Of a DNA stretch of 14,436 bases, positions 1 to 7,175 are shown in pieces (position 1 is the stretch's first letter; every line of letters begins with the position of its first letter). The notes under the pieces are model-generated. The model had not been told where the DNA came from, ran no database searches, and worked only from the letters and a program-made list of their open reading frames with translations. Source of the DNA: Candidatus Hermodarchaeota archaeon (GTDB lineage: Archaea > Asgardarchaeota > Hermodarchaeia > Hermodarchaeales > Hermodarchaeaceae); NCBI GenBank assembly GCA_016840185.1, contig JAEOSV010000095.1, positions 1 through 14,436 of the forward strand, written 5' to 3'. The position numbers and the translations under genes are program-made.

Positions 1-236
1 TTCCAGGTGTTTCCACATTTATCGCATTTTCGTGTGACTTCATGACCATAGGCGATGGGAACCTTCCGCAAAATGGTGGTTGCGTCACTACGACACCGGG
101 GGCACTGATCATGAGCAAGGGGTTTTTCTTCAGGTTTTGGCTCCGCCGGAGGGGCGGCTGGAGGAGTGGATGGTGGTGGAGTTTCAGGGGGAGGAGATTC
201 TGCCAAGTTATCTGTCACCTCAAGGGCAAAGAACAT
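1..236 (-). CDS. Zinc-ribbon protein with Pro-rich N-terminus (partial, runs off the window)
   Basis: This leftward frame is open from an ATG at 236 to the window edge, giving 78 visible residues. Residues 14-39 form a linker rich in Pro, Glu and Ala. It is followed by a zinc ribbon with CPRC at 45-48 and CDKC at 71-74, then GNTW. The C-x2-C-x22-C-x2-C pattern and the final Cys-Gly-x-x-Trp resemble the C-terminal ribbon of TFIIS/RPB9-like factors, but the acidic Asp-Glu pair of TFIIS is not visible, so I do not assign a transcription role. The codon just before the ATG is TAA, so the start cannot lie further upstream. A TATA-like box 21-28 bases upstream and no Shine-Dalgarno suggest a leaderless mRNA. 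The C-terminus is unseen and could hold another domain. Confidence 0.72.
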   Translation of the reverse strand, partial: MFFALEVTDNLAESPPPETPPPSTPPAAPPAEPKPEEKPLAHDQCPRCRSDATTILRKVPIAYGHEVTRKCDKCGNTW

Positions 237-256
237 TTACTCTATGTGCTTTTCCC

Positions 257-264
257 TTTATAAT
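257..264 (-). promoter_or_regulatory. TATA-like box for the leftward zinc-ribbon gene
   Basis: On the minus strand this reads ATTATAAA. It lies 21-28 bases upstream of the ATG at 236, the archaeal TATA-to-start distance, so transcription would begin at or very near the start codon (leaderless). This is a visual call only. Confidence 0.45.
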
Positions 265-290
265 CTACAATGTTACTATACACACAACGG

Positions 291-298
291 TTTAAAAT
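291..298 (+). promoter_or_regulatory. TATA-like box for the RACo-type activator gene
   Basis: TTTAAAAT lies about 70 bases upstream of the ATG at 367. A start site about 25 bases downstream would give a leader of roughly 45 bases containing a GGATGGAG Shine-Dalgarno-like stretch (350-357). The region is shared with the divergent zinc-ribbon promoter. Confidence 0.35.
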
Positions 299-366
299 TT
301 CAGTGGTCTTGTTATTGAAGAAAATACCAACAACTTGATGATATTATTGGATGGAGTGCAATCGAC

Positions 367-2208
367 ATGGCGAACGTTCAAATCACCTTTGAACCCGAGG
401 GGCGTCGAGTCCATGCTCAGCCTGGGGAGACTATCATGGAGGTTGCACAGCGTGTGGGCTTACAACTTCGTTCCGATTGTGGTAGTCAAGGTACTTGCGG
501 CAAATGTCGCGTTCATGTGGAGCCAGCGGTAGGTCTTCTTTCATTGACTTCGGCGGAGGAAAAACTACTAACGCCTAAACATAAGAAAGCGGGATTTCGC
601 CTTGCTTGTCAGGCAGAAGTACGCGGGAAGGGAAATATGATAGTTGTAATTCCGACGGTTACGCGAGGATTGCAAAGGCGTGTGCAACTGGAAGGCGTTC
701 GGCATCCGATACAGCTCAATCCGGCTATTCAAGGAGTACTTTTGAAAATTCAGGGAGTAGATCCTGATGAATCAATTCCTGATACCGAACGGGTTCTTCG
801 AAGCTTATCTGAACACCCAGATTTCAAATCCACCACACGGTGGGAGTATCCTCTTCCCGTTATTTCTAAAACACCTGAGGCGGTTCGAAAGGCACGCGGT
901 GAGGTAACAGTTATCATCCGAAACAACAGACAGCTGGTGGATATTCATGCAGGAGACGCCCGAGAGAGTGTTTATGGGCTTGCTTTAGATATCGGAACAT
1001 CAAAAATTGTGGGAAGTGCTTATTCTCTAGGCTCTGGAGTGCAAATTGCCACGCATGGTATCGAAAATCCCCAATTACGCTTTGGCGAAGATATTATGAG
1101 TCGATTGAGCTATGCCCGAGTAAGCAATGACACTGCAAAAGAGCTCCAGAGTGCAGTGATTGAGGGTGTGAATACAATCCTCAAAGCACTCAGCTCTGCT
1201 GGTGTTCAAATCTCGCGAATCTATGAAGTAATTATTGTCGGTAACACTGTTATGACCAGTCTGTTTCTTGGAGTGGATACCACACATCTATCCTACGGGC
1301 CTTTTGTGCCACCCTTTCGAGGGCCCATTGAAGCAACTGCTTATCAACTGGGGCTTGATCTCCCTGCTCAAAGTGTCATTCATGTTCTCCCAAATATCGC
1401 TGGATATGTAGGCGCCGACGCCATCGCAGACATTCTTGCAACAAGACTCCATAAAGAAAATGCACCCTGTCTGCTCATCGATATCGGCACAAACAGCGAA
1501 GTCATCCTAGGCAATAAGAATCGAATATCTGCAACATCCTGTGCGGCTGGACCCGCATTCGAAGGTGCACAAATCGAACATGGGATGAAGGCTGTAAGTG
1601 GTGCTATTGAACGAATCCGCCTTGATTCAACCACCATGCAATTCAAACTCACTACTATCGATAACGCGGATCCAATCGGGATCTGTGGTTCTGGGGTTGT
1701 TGATGCCATTGCCCAACTCGCCCAATCGGAATTATTATCCTCCAAAGGACGATTCACGAAGCAGGCTCAACCTTACATCACAACTGAAGGAAAAACCAAA
1801 TTTATCACTCTTTACCAAGGAGATTCGAAAAAGAGACTATCTCCCATCACACTCTCGGAACAGGATATTTCACAATTGCTCCTTGCCAAAGGTGCGATTC
1901 AAACCGGATATACGCTTCTCCTCCAACATCAACAAATCGCCCCTGAAGAGCTAGGGCACGTGTATATTGCTGGAGCATTTGGCACATACCTTAACTCTGC
2001 GAATGCCCAACGATTGGGGTTGATTCCACCATTACCTCTTGAACAAGTTTCTTTCATCGGCAACGCAGCCCTTAGTGGAGCTCGGTTGGCTCTACTCTCT
2101 GTGCCTCAGCGTCGACAAGCGACCCGATTGGTAAAAACCATTGAGTTTGTTGATTTAGCTCGCCATCCCGATTTTTCTACAACCTACGCTGCGTCTCTAT
2201 TTATTTGA
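367..2208 (+). CDS. RACo-type ATP-dependent reductive activator of corrinoid proteins ([2Fe-2S] plus ASKHA domains)
   Basis: The 613-residue protein has the layout of RACo activators, which use ATP hydrolysis to re-reduce inactive Co(II) corrinoid to Co(I) in methyltransferase systems. Residues 3-96 form a plant-type [2Fe-2S] ferredoxin domain with ligands Cys38, Cys44, Cys47 and Cys81 (C-x5-C-x2-C-x33-C). A linker domain follows (about 100-200). The ASKHA ATPase/actin-like fold runs from about 203, with phosphate-binding motifs DIGTSK (208-213) and DIGTNSE (372-378), then GICGSG (438-443) and AGAFG (535-539). Length matches the family. The N-terminal [2Fe-2S] arrangement resembles bacterial RACo, not methanogen RamA, which carries C-terminal [4Fe-4S] ferredoxin motifs. 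The ATG at 367 has GGATGGAG 9 bases upstream. No corrinoid protein, methyltransferase or MtrH-like gene is adjacent, so its client is unknown. It stops with TGA. The family call is secure and the partner is not. Confidence 0.9.
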   Translation: MANVQITFEPEGRRVHAQPGETIMEVAQRVGLQLRSDCGSQGTCGKCRVHVEPAVGLLSLTSAEEKLLTPKHKKAGFRLACQAEVRGKGNMIVVIPTVTRGLQRRVQLEGVRHPIQLNPAIQGVLLKIQGVDPDESIPDTERVLRSLSEHPDFKSTTRWEYPLPVISKTPEAVRKARGEVTVIIRNNRQLVDIHAGDARESVYGLALDIGTSKIVGSAYSLGSGVQIATHGIENPQLRFGEDIMSRLSYARVSNDTAKELQSAVIEGVNTILKALSSAGVQISRIYEVIIVGNTVMTSLFLGVDTTHLSYGPFVPPFRGPIEATAYQLGLDLPAQSVIHVLPNIAGYVGADAIADILATRLHKENAPCLLIDIGTNSEVILGNKNRISATSCAAGPAFEGAQIEHGMKAVSGAIERIRLDSTTMQFKLTTIDNADPIGICGSGVVDAIAQLAQSELLSSKGRFTKQAQPYITTEGKTKFITLYQGDSKKRLSPITLSEQDISQLLLAKGAIQTGYTLLLQHQQIAPEELGHVYIAGAFGTYLNSANAQRLGLIPPLPLEQVSFIGNAALSGARLALLSVPQRRQATRLVKTIEFVDLARHPDFSTTYAASLFI

Positions 2209-2263
2209 ACAGGATGCAAGGATAATATAGCGAGTTGCATAGTTGCCTTTGGTGGGTTGAACC

Positions 2264-3511
2264 TTGACCGAAGAAGAAACCATGAAAGAACTAATTGGAG
2301 AATTACCCAAGGAACGCCGTGTGGTTCAAACCTTTGGAATCGCATCCTTTCTCAATGATATGGGTTCGGACATGGTATTCGCCGTATGGCCTGCGTTTGT
2401 TGCCCTTCTAGCCCCGCCTGGCCTAGCTCCCCTAATTCTTGGGTTAGTGGATGGTATTGGCGATTTCATTGTCAATGTATCCAAAGGTTTCTCGGGATTT
2501 CTCTCGGATAAAATCCAAAAACGCAAACCCTTCATCTGGTCCGGATATCTAATGGGCGCGTCTTCACGAATCATATATTCTTTTAGTCCCACCTGGCAAT
2601 AGCTCATTCCTGCAAAAATCTTAGATCGCGCAGGAAAAGTCCGTGGAGCACCTCGGGATGCAATGGTTGCTGATGTCTCAACTCACGAGACACGCGGAAG
2701 AAATTTTGGAGTTCTTCGAACCGCTGATCATGCAGGAGCAACAGCTGGCATCCTAATTGCCATGGCTTTTGTCCTATTTGCAGCTCCGTGGCTCGCATCG
2801 ATATACGGTTCTGATTTACTCGCAAGTCTCCGGATACTCTTTGTTTTCGCCGCAATCCCGACATTAATTGGTGCCTTCATCATCATTATCCGAATAACAG
2901 ATTTTCGAAAAGAAGCAGGAGGGCACATCTTTCGCCTTAGTGGGATAAACCGTAGTCTAGCGATCTTTATGACCCTCAGCGTCATCTTCGCCTTGGCCTC
3001 TTTTAGCTGGTCTCTCGTCACCTTCTATGCAGGATTCTTCCTAGTAATTCCAGTGCTTGATCCCATTTTTGGTGTCATCCTCGCATACCTAATTTTTACG
3101 CTTGCTGCCGCATTTACATCGGCACCGTTGGGTAAGCTAGGGGACCGGATTGGACGACGCAAGACAATGCTTCTGGGGTTCATTTTCTTTGGAATGATGT
3201 GTGCCTTCTTCTTGGTTTCACCGAATTTCTGGACGGTGACACTTGCGCTGATCTTTTATGGCATAAGTATCGGTGCTACAGTCCCGATGGCACGATCGCT
3301 TGTCTCTGAGCTATCACCTATTGATGTTCGAGCCAGCATACTTGGATTATACCAGATGCTCATCGGAATCGCCGCTCTTCCAGCTAGTGTGATTGCAGGA
3401 ATGCTATGGGTAGTATTAGGCCCCAGCTATACCTTCGGGCTAGCCCTCATTCTTACGATATTCGCGGCTCTGCTACTCCCATTGGTTCATGAACCGAAAA
3501 CTTCGGATTAA
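2264..3511 (+). pseudogene. Major facilitator superfamily transporter, full frame interrupted by one in-frame TAG
   Basis: One continuous frame of 415 codons encodes a normal-length 12-helix MFS permease except for a TAG at codon 113 (2600-2602). The N-terminal part (residues 1-112) has the first helices and motif A, GFLSDKIQKRKP. Directly after the TAG the frame continues with LIPAKILDRAGKVRGAPRD, the conserved DR-x-GK-x-x-x-x-PRDA signature of this drug-efflux-like subfamily. The second-half motif A, GKLGDRIGRRK, is at 290-300. No other stop or frameshift is seen. The chosen start is TTG at 2264 with GGTGGG 7-12 bases upstream; an ATG at 2282 is the alternative. If TAG stops translation, a 112-residue fragment results, and a 282-residue fragment could start at ATG 2663 without a good Shine-Dalgarno. 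Substrate unknown. It could be a recent pseudogene, an assembly error, or a readthrough gene. It stops with TAA. Confidence 0.8.
2600..2602 (+). other. In-frame amber (TAG) codon within the MFS transporter
   Basis: The frame reads TGG CAA TAG CTC ATT CCT, with fully conserved-looking MFS sequence on both sides and no shift of frame. Aligned from memory without gaps to this MFS subfamily, the TAG falls at a position often occupied by Gln, one transition (CAG to TAG) away. Confidence 0.85.
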
Positions 3512-3519
3512 CCCCAGAG

Positions 3520-3531
3520 TTTTTTCATTTT
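3520..3531 (+). terminator. T-rich terminator after the MFS gene
   Basis: Six T followed by CA and four T lie 9-20 bases after the TAA of the rightward MFS gene. This is the oligo-T type of archaeal terminator, and no hairpin is visible. It sits in the 27-base gap between two convergent transporter genes. Confidence 0.4.
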
Positions 3532-3538
3532 AGGGTGT

Positions 3539-4999
3539 TCACAAGTTTTCATATTCATCTGGAATGGCTTTTGGTTCGACGTTGGCAAGGATAAGGATGC
3601 CCAGAATGATGAAATTAATTATCAATGAGACAACCAGTAGAGGTAGAGCTCCGAAGAGTGTGTAGATGATTCCTGACGGAATGGGTGTGATGAGGAATGC
3701 AAAGAACACCACAATGAAGAAGATACTGAGCATCTTCGCTGTTTCAGACCGTGGTAAAGCTTTCCGTAGATACGTTAGAATGAGTGTCCACCACAGAATG
3801 TCATTTATGTTTTTCATAGCCAACGCGAGAAAGGCAGTACTCATTAGGGGTTCAAGAATGGGATAGGTGGAAATCAGTTGGACGGCGATGGCGGGGGGAA
3901 GCCAAACTGGGAACAGTGGTGCAAGGATGAGTAAAATCAACGTAATGGGCATGACACTATAGACTATGGTGATTGCCCGGCGGCTTCCTCGCGTGTCAAA
4001 GAACGATCCAACCCACACTGAGAGGGGAATGGAGAATGCCAAGACAACGATAAGCATGATACTGATTTCGCCTATAGAGAACCCTAAGGCTTCATTCAGA
4101 TAATAGGTGCTGACGAATCGATAGAATCCATCGCTAAGGGCGTCAAGAATCAAAACCACAGTAAATACAGGGAGAATAACCCAGAGTAGTTTGAGCGCGT
4201 TGGCATTTTGTTTCAGGAAATCGCGTGCTTTGTTGGTTTCTTGCTTCTTTCGGACGATAGGCCGTGGTTCAGCGAGAAAGACAGCACGAATAACGGCCGC
4301 TGCCATGAAACATAAAAATCCAATATAAAACACGATTTGAATTGTGATAACAAATGGAACACCCATTGCCAGAAGCCATGTGACTAACCCTAGCCCAATT
4401 AATCCAAATCCGCTACTGGTCTGGAAAATCCCCATGGCAAGACCACTATGCTCCGGCTCTATTTGCTCGTAAATGTAGCTGGTGCTGCCACTTGAAAAAA
4501 TCGAGGAACCGGCCATGAGTAAAGTACCAATAATGAGGCCGACGAGCCCTGCGCTGTACGCAAAGATGAACATCGCGATACCTGAGAAAAACATGACTAA
4601 CACTGAGAGCCATTTTCGATTGAAGTTATCACCGATATAGCCACCAAAGAATCGAGCCACGAGCTCAACTGCCATATAACCAAGAAGAATGAAACCGATT
4701 GTGACATAGACCAATCCAACTTCTGGCATGTAATAAATTAGATAATCTCGAAGAAACAACATCAGATAGCTCTGCATGATGATGCCGAAAACACCCAGAA
4801 TCCAGGCTGTAATGAGATACACAGAATAGCTGCCATATGTGAGTACGGATCTCAGTGAGGTAATGAAACCTTTCCTGGGGGTTTCGGTTTTTTCGGGTGG
4901 AGGAACCTCTGGCGCGGGTTCTAAATCTCCTGGAAGCGGATCAACAGATGTAGTAGATGGGGCGTTATCTGTATCTCCAGTTGGATAATCATCGTTCAT
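3539..4999 (-). CDS. Major facilitator superfamily transporter with Pro/Glu-rich cytoplasmic N-tail
   Basis: A full MFS permease of 486 residues from the ATG at 4999, or 489 from a GTG at 5008. Numbering from the GTG, residues 1-46 form a soluble acidic and Pro-rich tail. About twelve hydrophobic helices follow from residue 56 to 475, with a charged central loop (about 248-272). Motif A, GGYIGDNFNRK, lies between helices 2 and 3 (122-132), and a degenerate counterpart, GSFFDTRGSRR, lies in the second half. It is a distant MFS member, and the substrate cannot be read from sequence. Neither start has a Shine-Dalgarno; I prefer the ATG. A perfect inverted repeat lies about 34-48 bases upstream. 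The gene converges on the other MFS gene but is not obviously a duplicate of it: it is longer and lacks the PRDA motif. It stops with TGA. Confidence 0.87.
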   Translation of the reverse strand: MNDDYPTGDTDNAPSTTSVDPLPGDLEPAPEVPPPEKTETPRKGFITSLRSVLTYGSYSVYLITAWILGVFGIIMQSYLMLFLRDYLIYYMPEVGLVYVTIGFILLGYMAVELVARFFGGYIGDNFNRKWLSVLVMFFSGIAMFIFAYSAGLVGLIIGTLLMAGSSIFSSGSTSYIYEQIEPEHSGLAMGIFQTSSGFGLIGLGLVTWLLAMGVPFVITIQIVFYIGFLCFMAAAVIRAVFLAEPRPIVRKKQETNKARDFLKQNANALKLLWVILPVFTVVLILDALSDGFYRFVSTYYLNEALGFSIGEISIMLIVVLAFSIPLSVWVGSFFDTRGSRRAITIVYSVMPITLILLILAPLFPVWLPPAIAVQLISTYPILEPLMSTAFLALAMKNINDILWWTLILTYLRKALPRSETAKMLSIFFIVVFFAFLITPIPSGIIYTLFGALPLLVVSLIINFIILGILILANVEPKAIPDEYENL

Positions 5000-5032
5000 G
5001 AGGGTCACTACGGTTGTTAAGTGTGGTCAATT

Positions 5033-5047
5033 CAGATGTGCCATCTG
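5033..5047. repeat. Perfect inverted repeat in the divergent promoter region (possible operator)
   Basis: CAGATG-TGC-CATCTG is a six-base perfect palindrome with a three-base spacer, 25-39 bases upstream of the leftward GTG at 5008. It overlaps a weak TATA-like CTTTACA on the minus strand. Its size and place fit a regulator binding site for the MFS gene, but no regulator gene is nearby. Confidence 0.35.
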
Positions 5048-5170
5048 TAAAGTTGTAACCAGAATTATGGTCACCCAGCCTTGACCGAGGGTACTTAGGT
5101 ATTATGCAAAAGCCAATACACTAGATGTTTTGAAATTCAGACATTTAAGCTCATCGTGAAATCATCAGAA

Positions 5171-5178
5171 GATTTAAG
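5171..5178 (+). promoter_or_regulatory. TATA-like box for the M24 peptidase gene
   Basis: GATTTAAG is placed so that transcription would start near 5200, giving a leader of about 30 bases that holds the strong Shine-Dalgarno AAGGAGGG (5220-5227), 7 bases before the ATG at 5235. A similar ATTTAAG occurs 29 bases upstream (5143-5149) and may be a second promoter element. Confidence 0.4.
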
Positions 5179-5234
5179 ATGAGAGGCCGCGCAGGACGGC
5201 AACATCACTTCGATTAGACAAGGAGGGCGCGTTA

Positions 5235-6419
5235 ATGCTTGGTGATATTGATAACCTGATGGCAAAATACAATGTTGACGCACTTTATACTCAAGGCAAA
5301 AGTCTTCTGAAATACGATTTGTATTATATGAGTCGGTTTCTTGCGGTTGATGATTCCTATTTTGTAAAAATACCCGGTCAACCTGGTATTCTAAGTGCGT
5401 CGGATATGGTGTGTGAACGCGCGAAGAAATATTCTCCCGTTAAGCAGTTTCACAGTCTTAGCCCCACGATGAATCAAGCTGTGCGAGAACGAGTCAATCG
5501 GGATGAGTTCGTTCGTCGCGTCATGGCAAATCTGGCCAAGAATCTCCTTCCCAAGGGTGGTACTGTTGGGATTCCTCGAGATACAGACGCTTTGCACATT
5601 CATTTCTTACAAAAACTAGGGGTTGAAATCAAACCTGTCCAAAATCTCTTCTTTGAGGCTCGTGAAACCAAGGATACGGAAGAAATCAAGGCTATCGAGA
5701 AGGCTAGCCGTGCAACAGAAGAAACCTTCAATCAGGTTATTGAAGTCTTTCAGAACACAGACATTGGCGCAAAGAACACTCTGAATTATCAGGGTGAACC
5801 ACTCACCGTAGGTCGACTTAAACGAATTATTGAACATGCATTGGTTGATAACGATTCAGAGAATAGTGAAGAATCCATCGTAGCCGCTGGAACCAAAGGG
5901 GCAGATTATCATTATCTGGGCATGCGCGAGGATATACTTCACGCCCATGAACCAATCATTGTAGATATTTTTCCAAGACGAATTGAAGAACGCTATCATG
6001 CTGATATCACTCGAACGATTGTCCGCGGGAGTGTCTCCAAGGAACTGCGACAATTGTTTGAAGCCGTTGAATCCGCTCTATCCGCTGTATCTGATGCTTT
6101 ACAGTCCGGTGGCACCACAGATCTTCTCGTGAATACTATGGCAGATTCTTTCGAACGAGATGGGCATTCATCGGCAAACCGAACACCCGGAATCAAGGAA
6201 GGAATGTTACACTCACTCGGCCATGGCATTGGTCTCAACGTGCATGAGAATCCGTGGTTAACCCTGCGTCCCAATCCAATAAAACCGGGAGCAGTTATCG
6301 CGGTAGAGCCAGCCCTGTATTATAAGAAATTTGGTGGCATTCGAATTGAAGATGATATGGTTGTGACCTCAAAGGGCTGCAAAACCATTACAACGCTACC
6401 CAGACTCGTCTTCCTTTAA
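5235..6419 (+). CDS. M24 family metallopeptidase (Xaa-Pro aminopeptidase/dipeptidase type)
   Basis: A 394-residue pita-bread metalloenzyme that would remove an N-terminal residue before proline, or split Xaa-Pro dipeptides, in the cytoplasm. Residues 1-140 form the creatinase-like N-terminal domain. The catalytic domain runs from about 150 and retains all five metal ligands: Asp244 and Asp257 (the latter in HADITRT), His330 in LGHGIG, Glu358 in AVEP and Glu372 in GIRIEDD, plus a probable catalytic His337 in NVHENP. Between the two Asp ligands the spacer FPRRIEERYHA is slightly unusual, since many family members have a Gly two residues after the first Asp. Length fits Xaa-Pro peptidases. The start is fixed by AAGGAGGG 7 bases before the ATG. 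No signal peptide is seen. It ends with TAA, 11 bases from the convergent RING-like gene. Exact substrate is uncertain. Confidence 0.88.
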   Translation: MLGDIDNLMAKYNVDALYTQGKSLLKYDLYYMSRFLAVDDSYFVKIPGQPGILSASDMVCERAKKYSPVKQFHSLSPTMNQAVRERVNRDEFVRRVMANLAKNLLPKGGTVGIPRDTDALHIHFLQKLGVEIKPVQNLFFEARETKDTEEIKAIEKASRATEETFNQVIEVFQNTDIGAKNTLNYQGEPLTVGRLKRIIEHALVDNDSENSEESIVAAGTKGADYHYLGMREDILHAHEPIIVDIFPRRIEERYHADITRTIVRGSVSKELRQLFEAVESALSAVSDALQSGGTTDLLVNTMADSFERDGHSSANRTPGIKEGMLHSLGHGIGLNVHENPWLTLRPNPIKPGAVIAVEPALYYKKFGGIRIEDDMVVTSKGCKTITTLPRLVFL

Positions 6420-6430
6420 TTCGTTGCTAC

Positions 6431-7003
6431 TTAATCCGATAGTGAACTACTCTGGCTGCTTCGAATTTTTTGAATTGTGTTTAGAAGCTGGTATGAACTC
6501 AATTTGACTTTGCACACCGGGCACATTCCCTTTGCTTTCAAGTATTCCAACATATGCGCGCGATGTCCCTGTGCCTGACACGATGAACACAAAACAACTT
6601 GTTCACCAGGATTAACCCAATACCCACACACCGCACATCGTTCAGCCGTTTCGAATGTAAACGTTTGAGGTGCAATATTGGCTAATGATGCATGACAATT
6701 CCAGCATGCAGACTCATTGGGTGCATTCCATTTCCCACAAGTACACACAACCACATCGACTTGGTGTTCGGAGGGCTCCCATTGGGGTTCCCGCTCCGTC
6801 GATTCAGTAACAGGTTGCCAAGGATCCTGTGAGCTCGTTCGTACATATGACCGGGGTCTTGAACCACGATTATCCTGTACAGCGACGCATACAATGCAAG
6901 CAGCAAGAAGCATGATGACGATGAATATGATAATAATAGGCCAAGAAATGAATAATTGCAAGAGTTGATTCCTCCGGCGAGGATGAACCTCATCCCTGTT
7001 CAT
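6431..7003 (-). CDS. Membrane-anchored zinc-ribbon and RING-like finger protein
   Basis: A 190-residue protein with three parts. Residues 18-42 form one strongly hydrophobic helix after a short basic N-terminus, so most of the protein is probably cytoplasmic (positive-inside rule), tethered to the membrane. A polar linker follows (43-80). A first zinc site has Cys87, Cys89, Cys100 and Cys103 (C-x-C-x10-C-x2-C), like double-zinc-ribbon modules. The second module (123-164) reads C-x2-C-x12-C-x2-C-x4-H-x2-H-x10-C-x2-C, with HRAHMLEYLKAKGMCPVC resembling the second half of RING fingers, where a His or Cys pair precedes a Leu-rich helix and CPxC. RING-like domains act as E3 ligases in ubiquitin systems; a ligase role here is inference only. 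The ATG at 7003 has no close Shine-Dalgarno. It stops with TAA. Other zinc-binding adaptor roles are possible. Confidence 0.82.
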   Translation of the reverse strand: MNRDEVHPRRRNQLLQLFISWPIIIIFIVIMLLAACIVCVAVQDNRGSRPRSYVRTSSQDPWQPVTESTEREPQWEPSEHQVDVVVCTCGKWNAPNESACWNCHASLANIAPQTFTFETAERCAVCGYWVNPGEQVVLCSSCQAQGHRAHMLEYLKAKGMCPVCKVKLSSYQLLNTIQKIRSSQSSSLSD

Positions 7004-7014
7004 TTATGTTTGAG

Positions 7015-7032
7015 GTTCCCTCTATTTGGAAC
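7015..7032. repeat. Short inverted repeat upstream of the RING-like gene
   Basis: GTTCC, 8 bases, GGAAC. It lies 12-29 bases upstream of the leftward ATG at 7003 and surrounds an A/T-rich CAAATAGA (minus strand) that could act as a weak TATA element. It could be an operator; five-base arms can arise by chance. Confidence 0.25.
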
Positions 7033-7117
7033 ATGACAAAGATGATGTTATTAGGATTTGCTTTTTCGGCAAAGACGCACCAATTCAAAAAAAGCATTTG
7101 GTCGATGTTACAATTGA

Positions 7118-7126
7118 TATATAAAA
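7118..7126 (+). promoter_or_regulatory. Strong TATA box for the alpha/beta hydrolase gene
   Basis: ATATATAAA is an excellent archaeal TATA box. A start site about 25 bases downstream (near 7148) leaves a leader of about 28 bases carrying the Shine-Dalgarno GAGAGGT (7162-7168), 7 bases before the ATG at 7176. It is the clearest promoter in the window. Confidence 0.65.
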
Positions 7127-7175
7127 GCAAAACACCTTACCACATACAATTCTATGAACCAGAGAGGTCAGCTCA

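Noticed and set aside
1380..1757. 125-codon open frame on the minus strand within the RACo-type gene
   Set aside because: It lies wholly inside a gene with clear domain motifs on the other strand and has no recognisable protein features or Shine-Dalgarno.
2600..2602. Selenocysteine as the explanation for the interrupted MFS frame
   Set aside because: Selenocysteine uses TGA, but the codon here is TAG, and MFS transporters have no known need for it.
3539..4999. Tandem duplication of the two adjacent MFS transporters
   Set aside because: They differ in length, tails and motif detail (only the rightward one has the PRDA signature) and are convergent, so they look like separate family members.
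5150..5185. CTCATC...GATGAG inverted repeat upstream of the M24 gene
   Set aside because: Arms of six bases with a spacer of over 20 bases are weak and overlap the TATA-like elements, so I treat it as chance.
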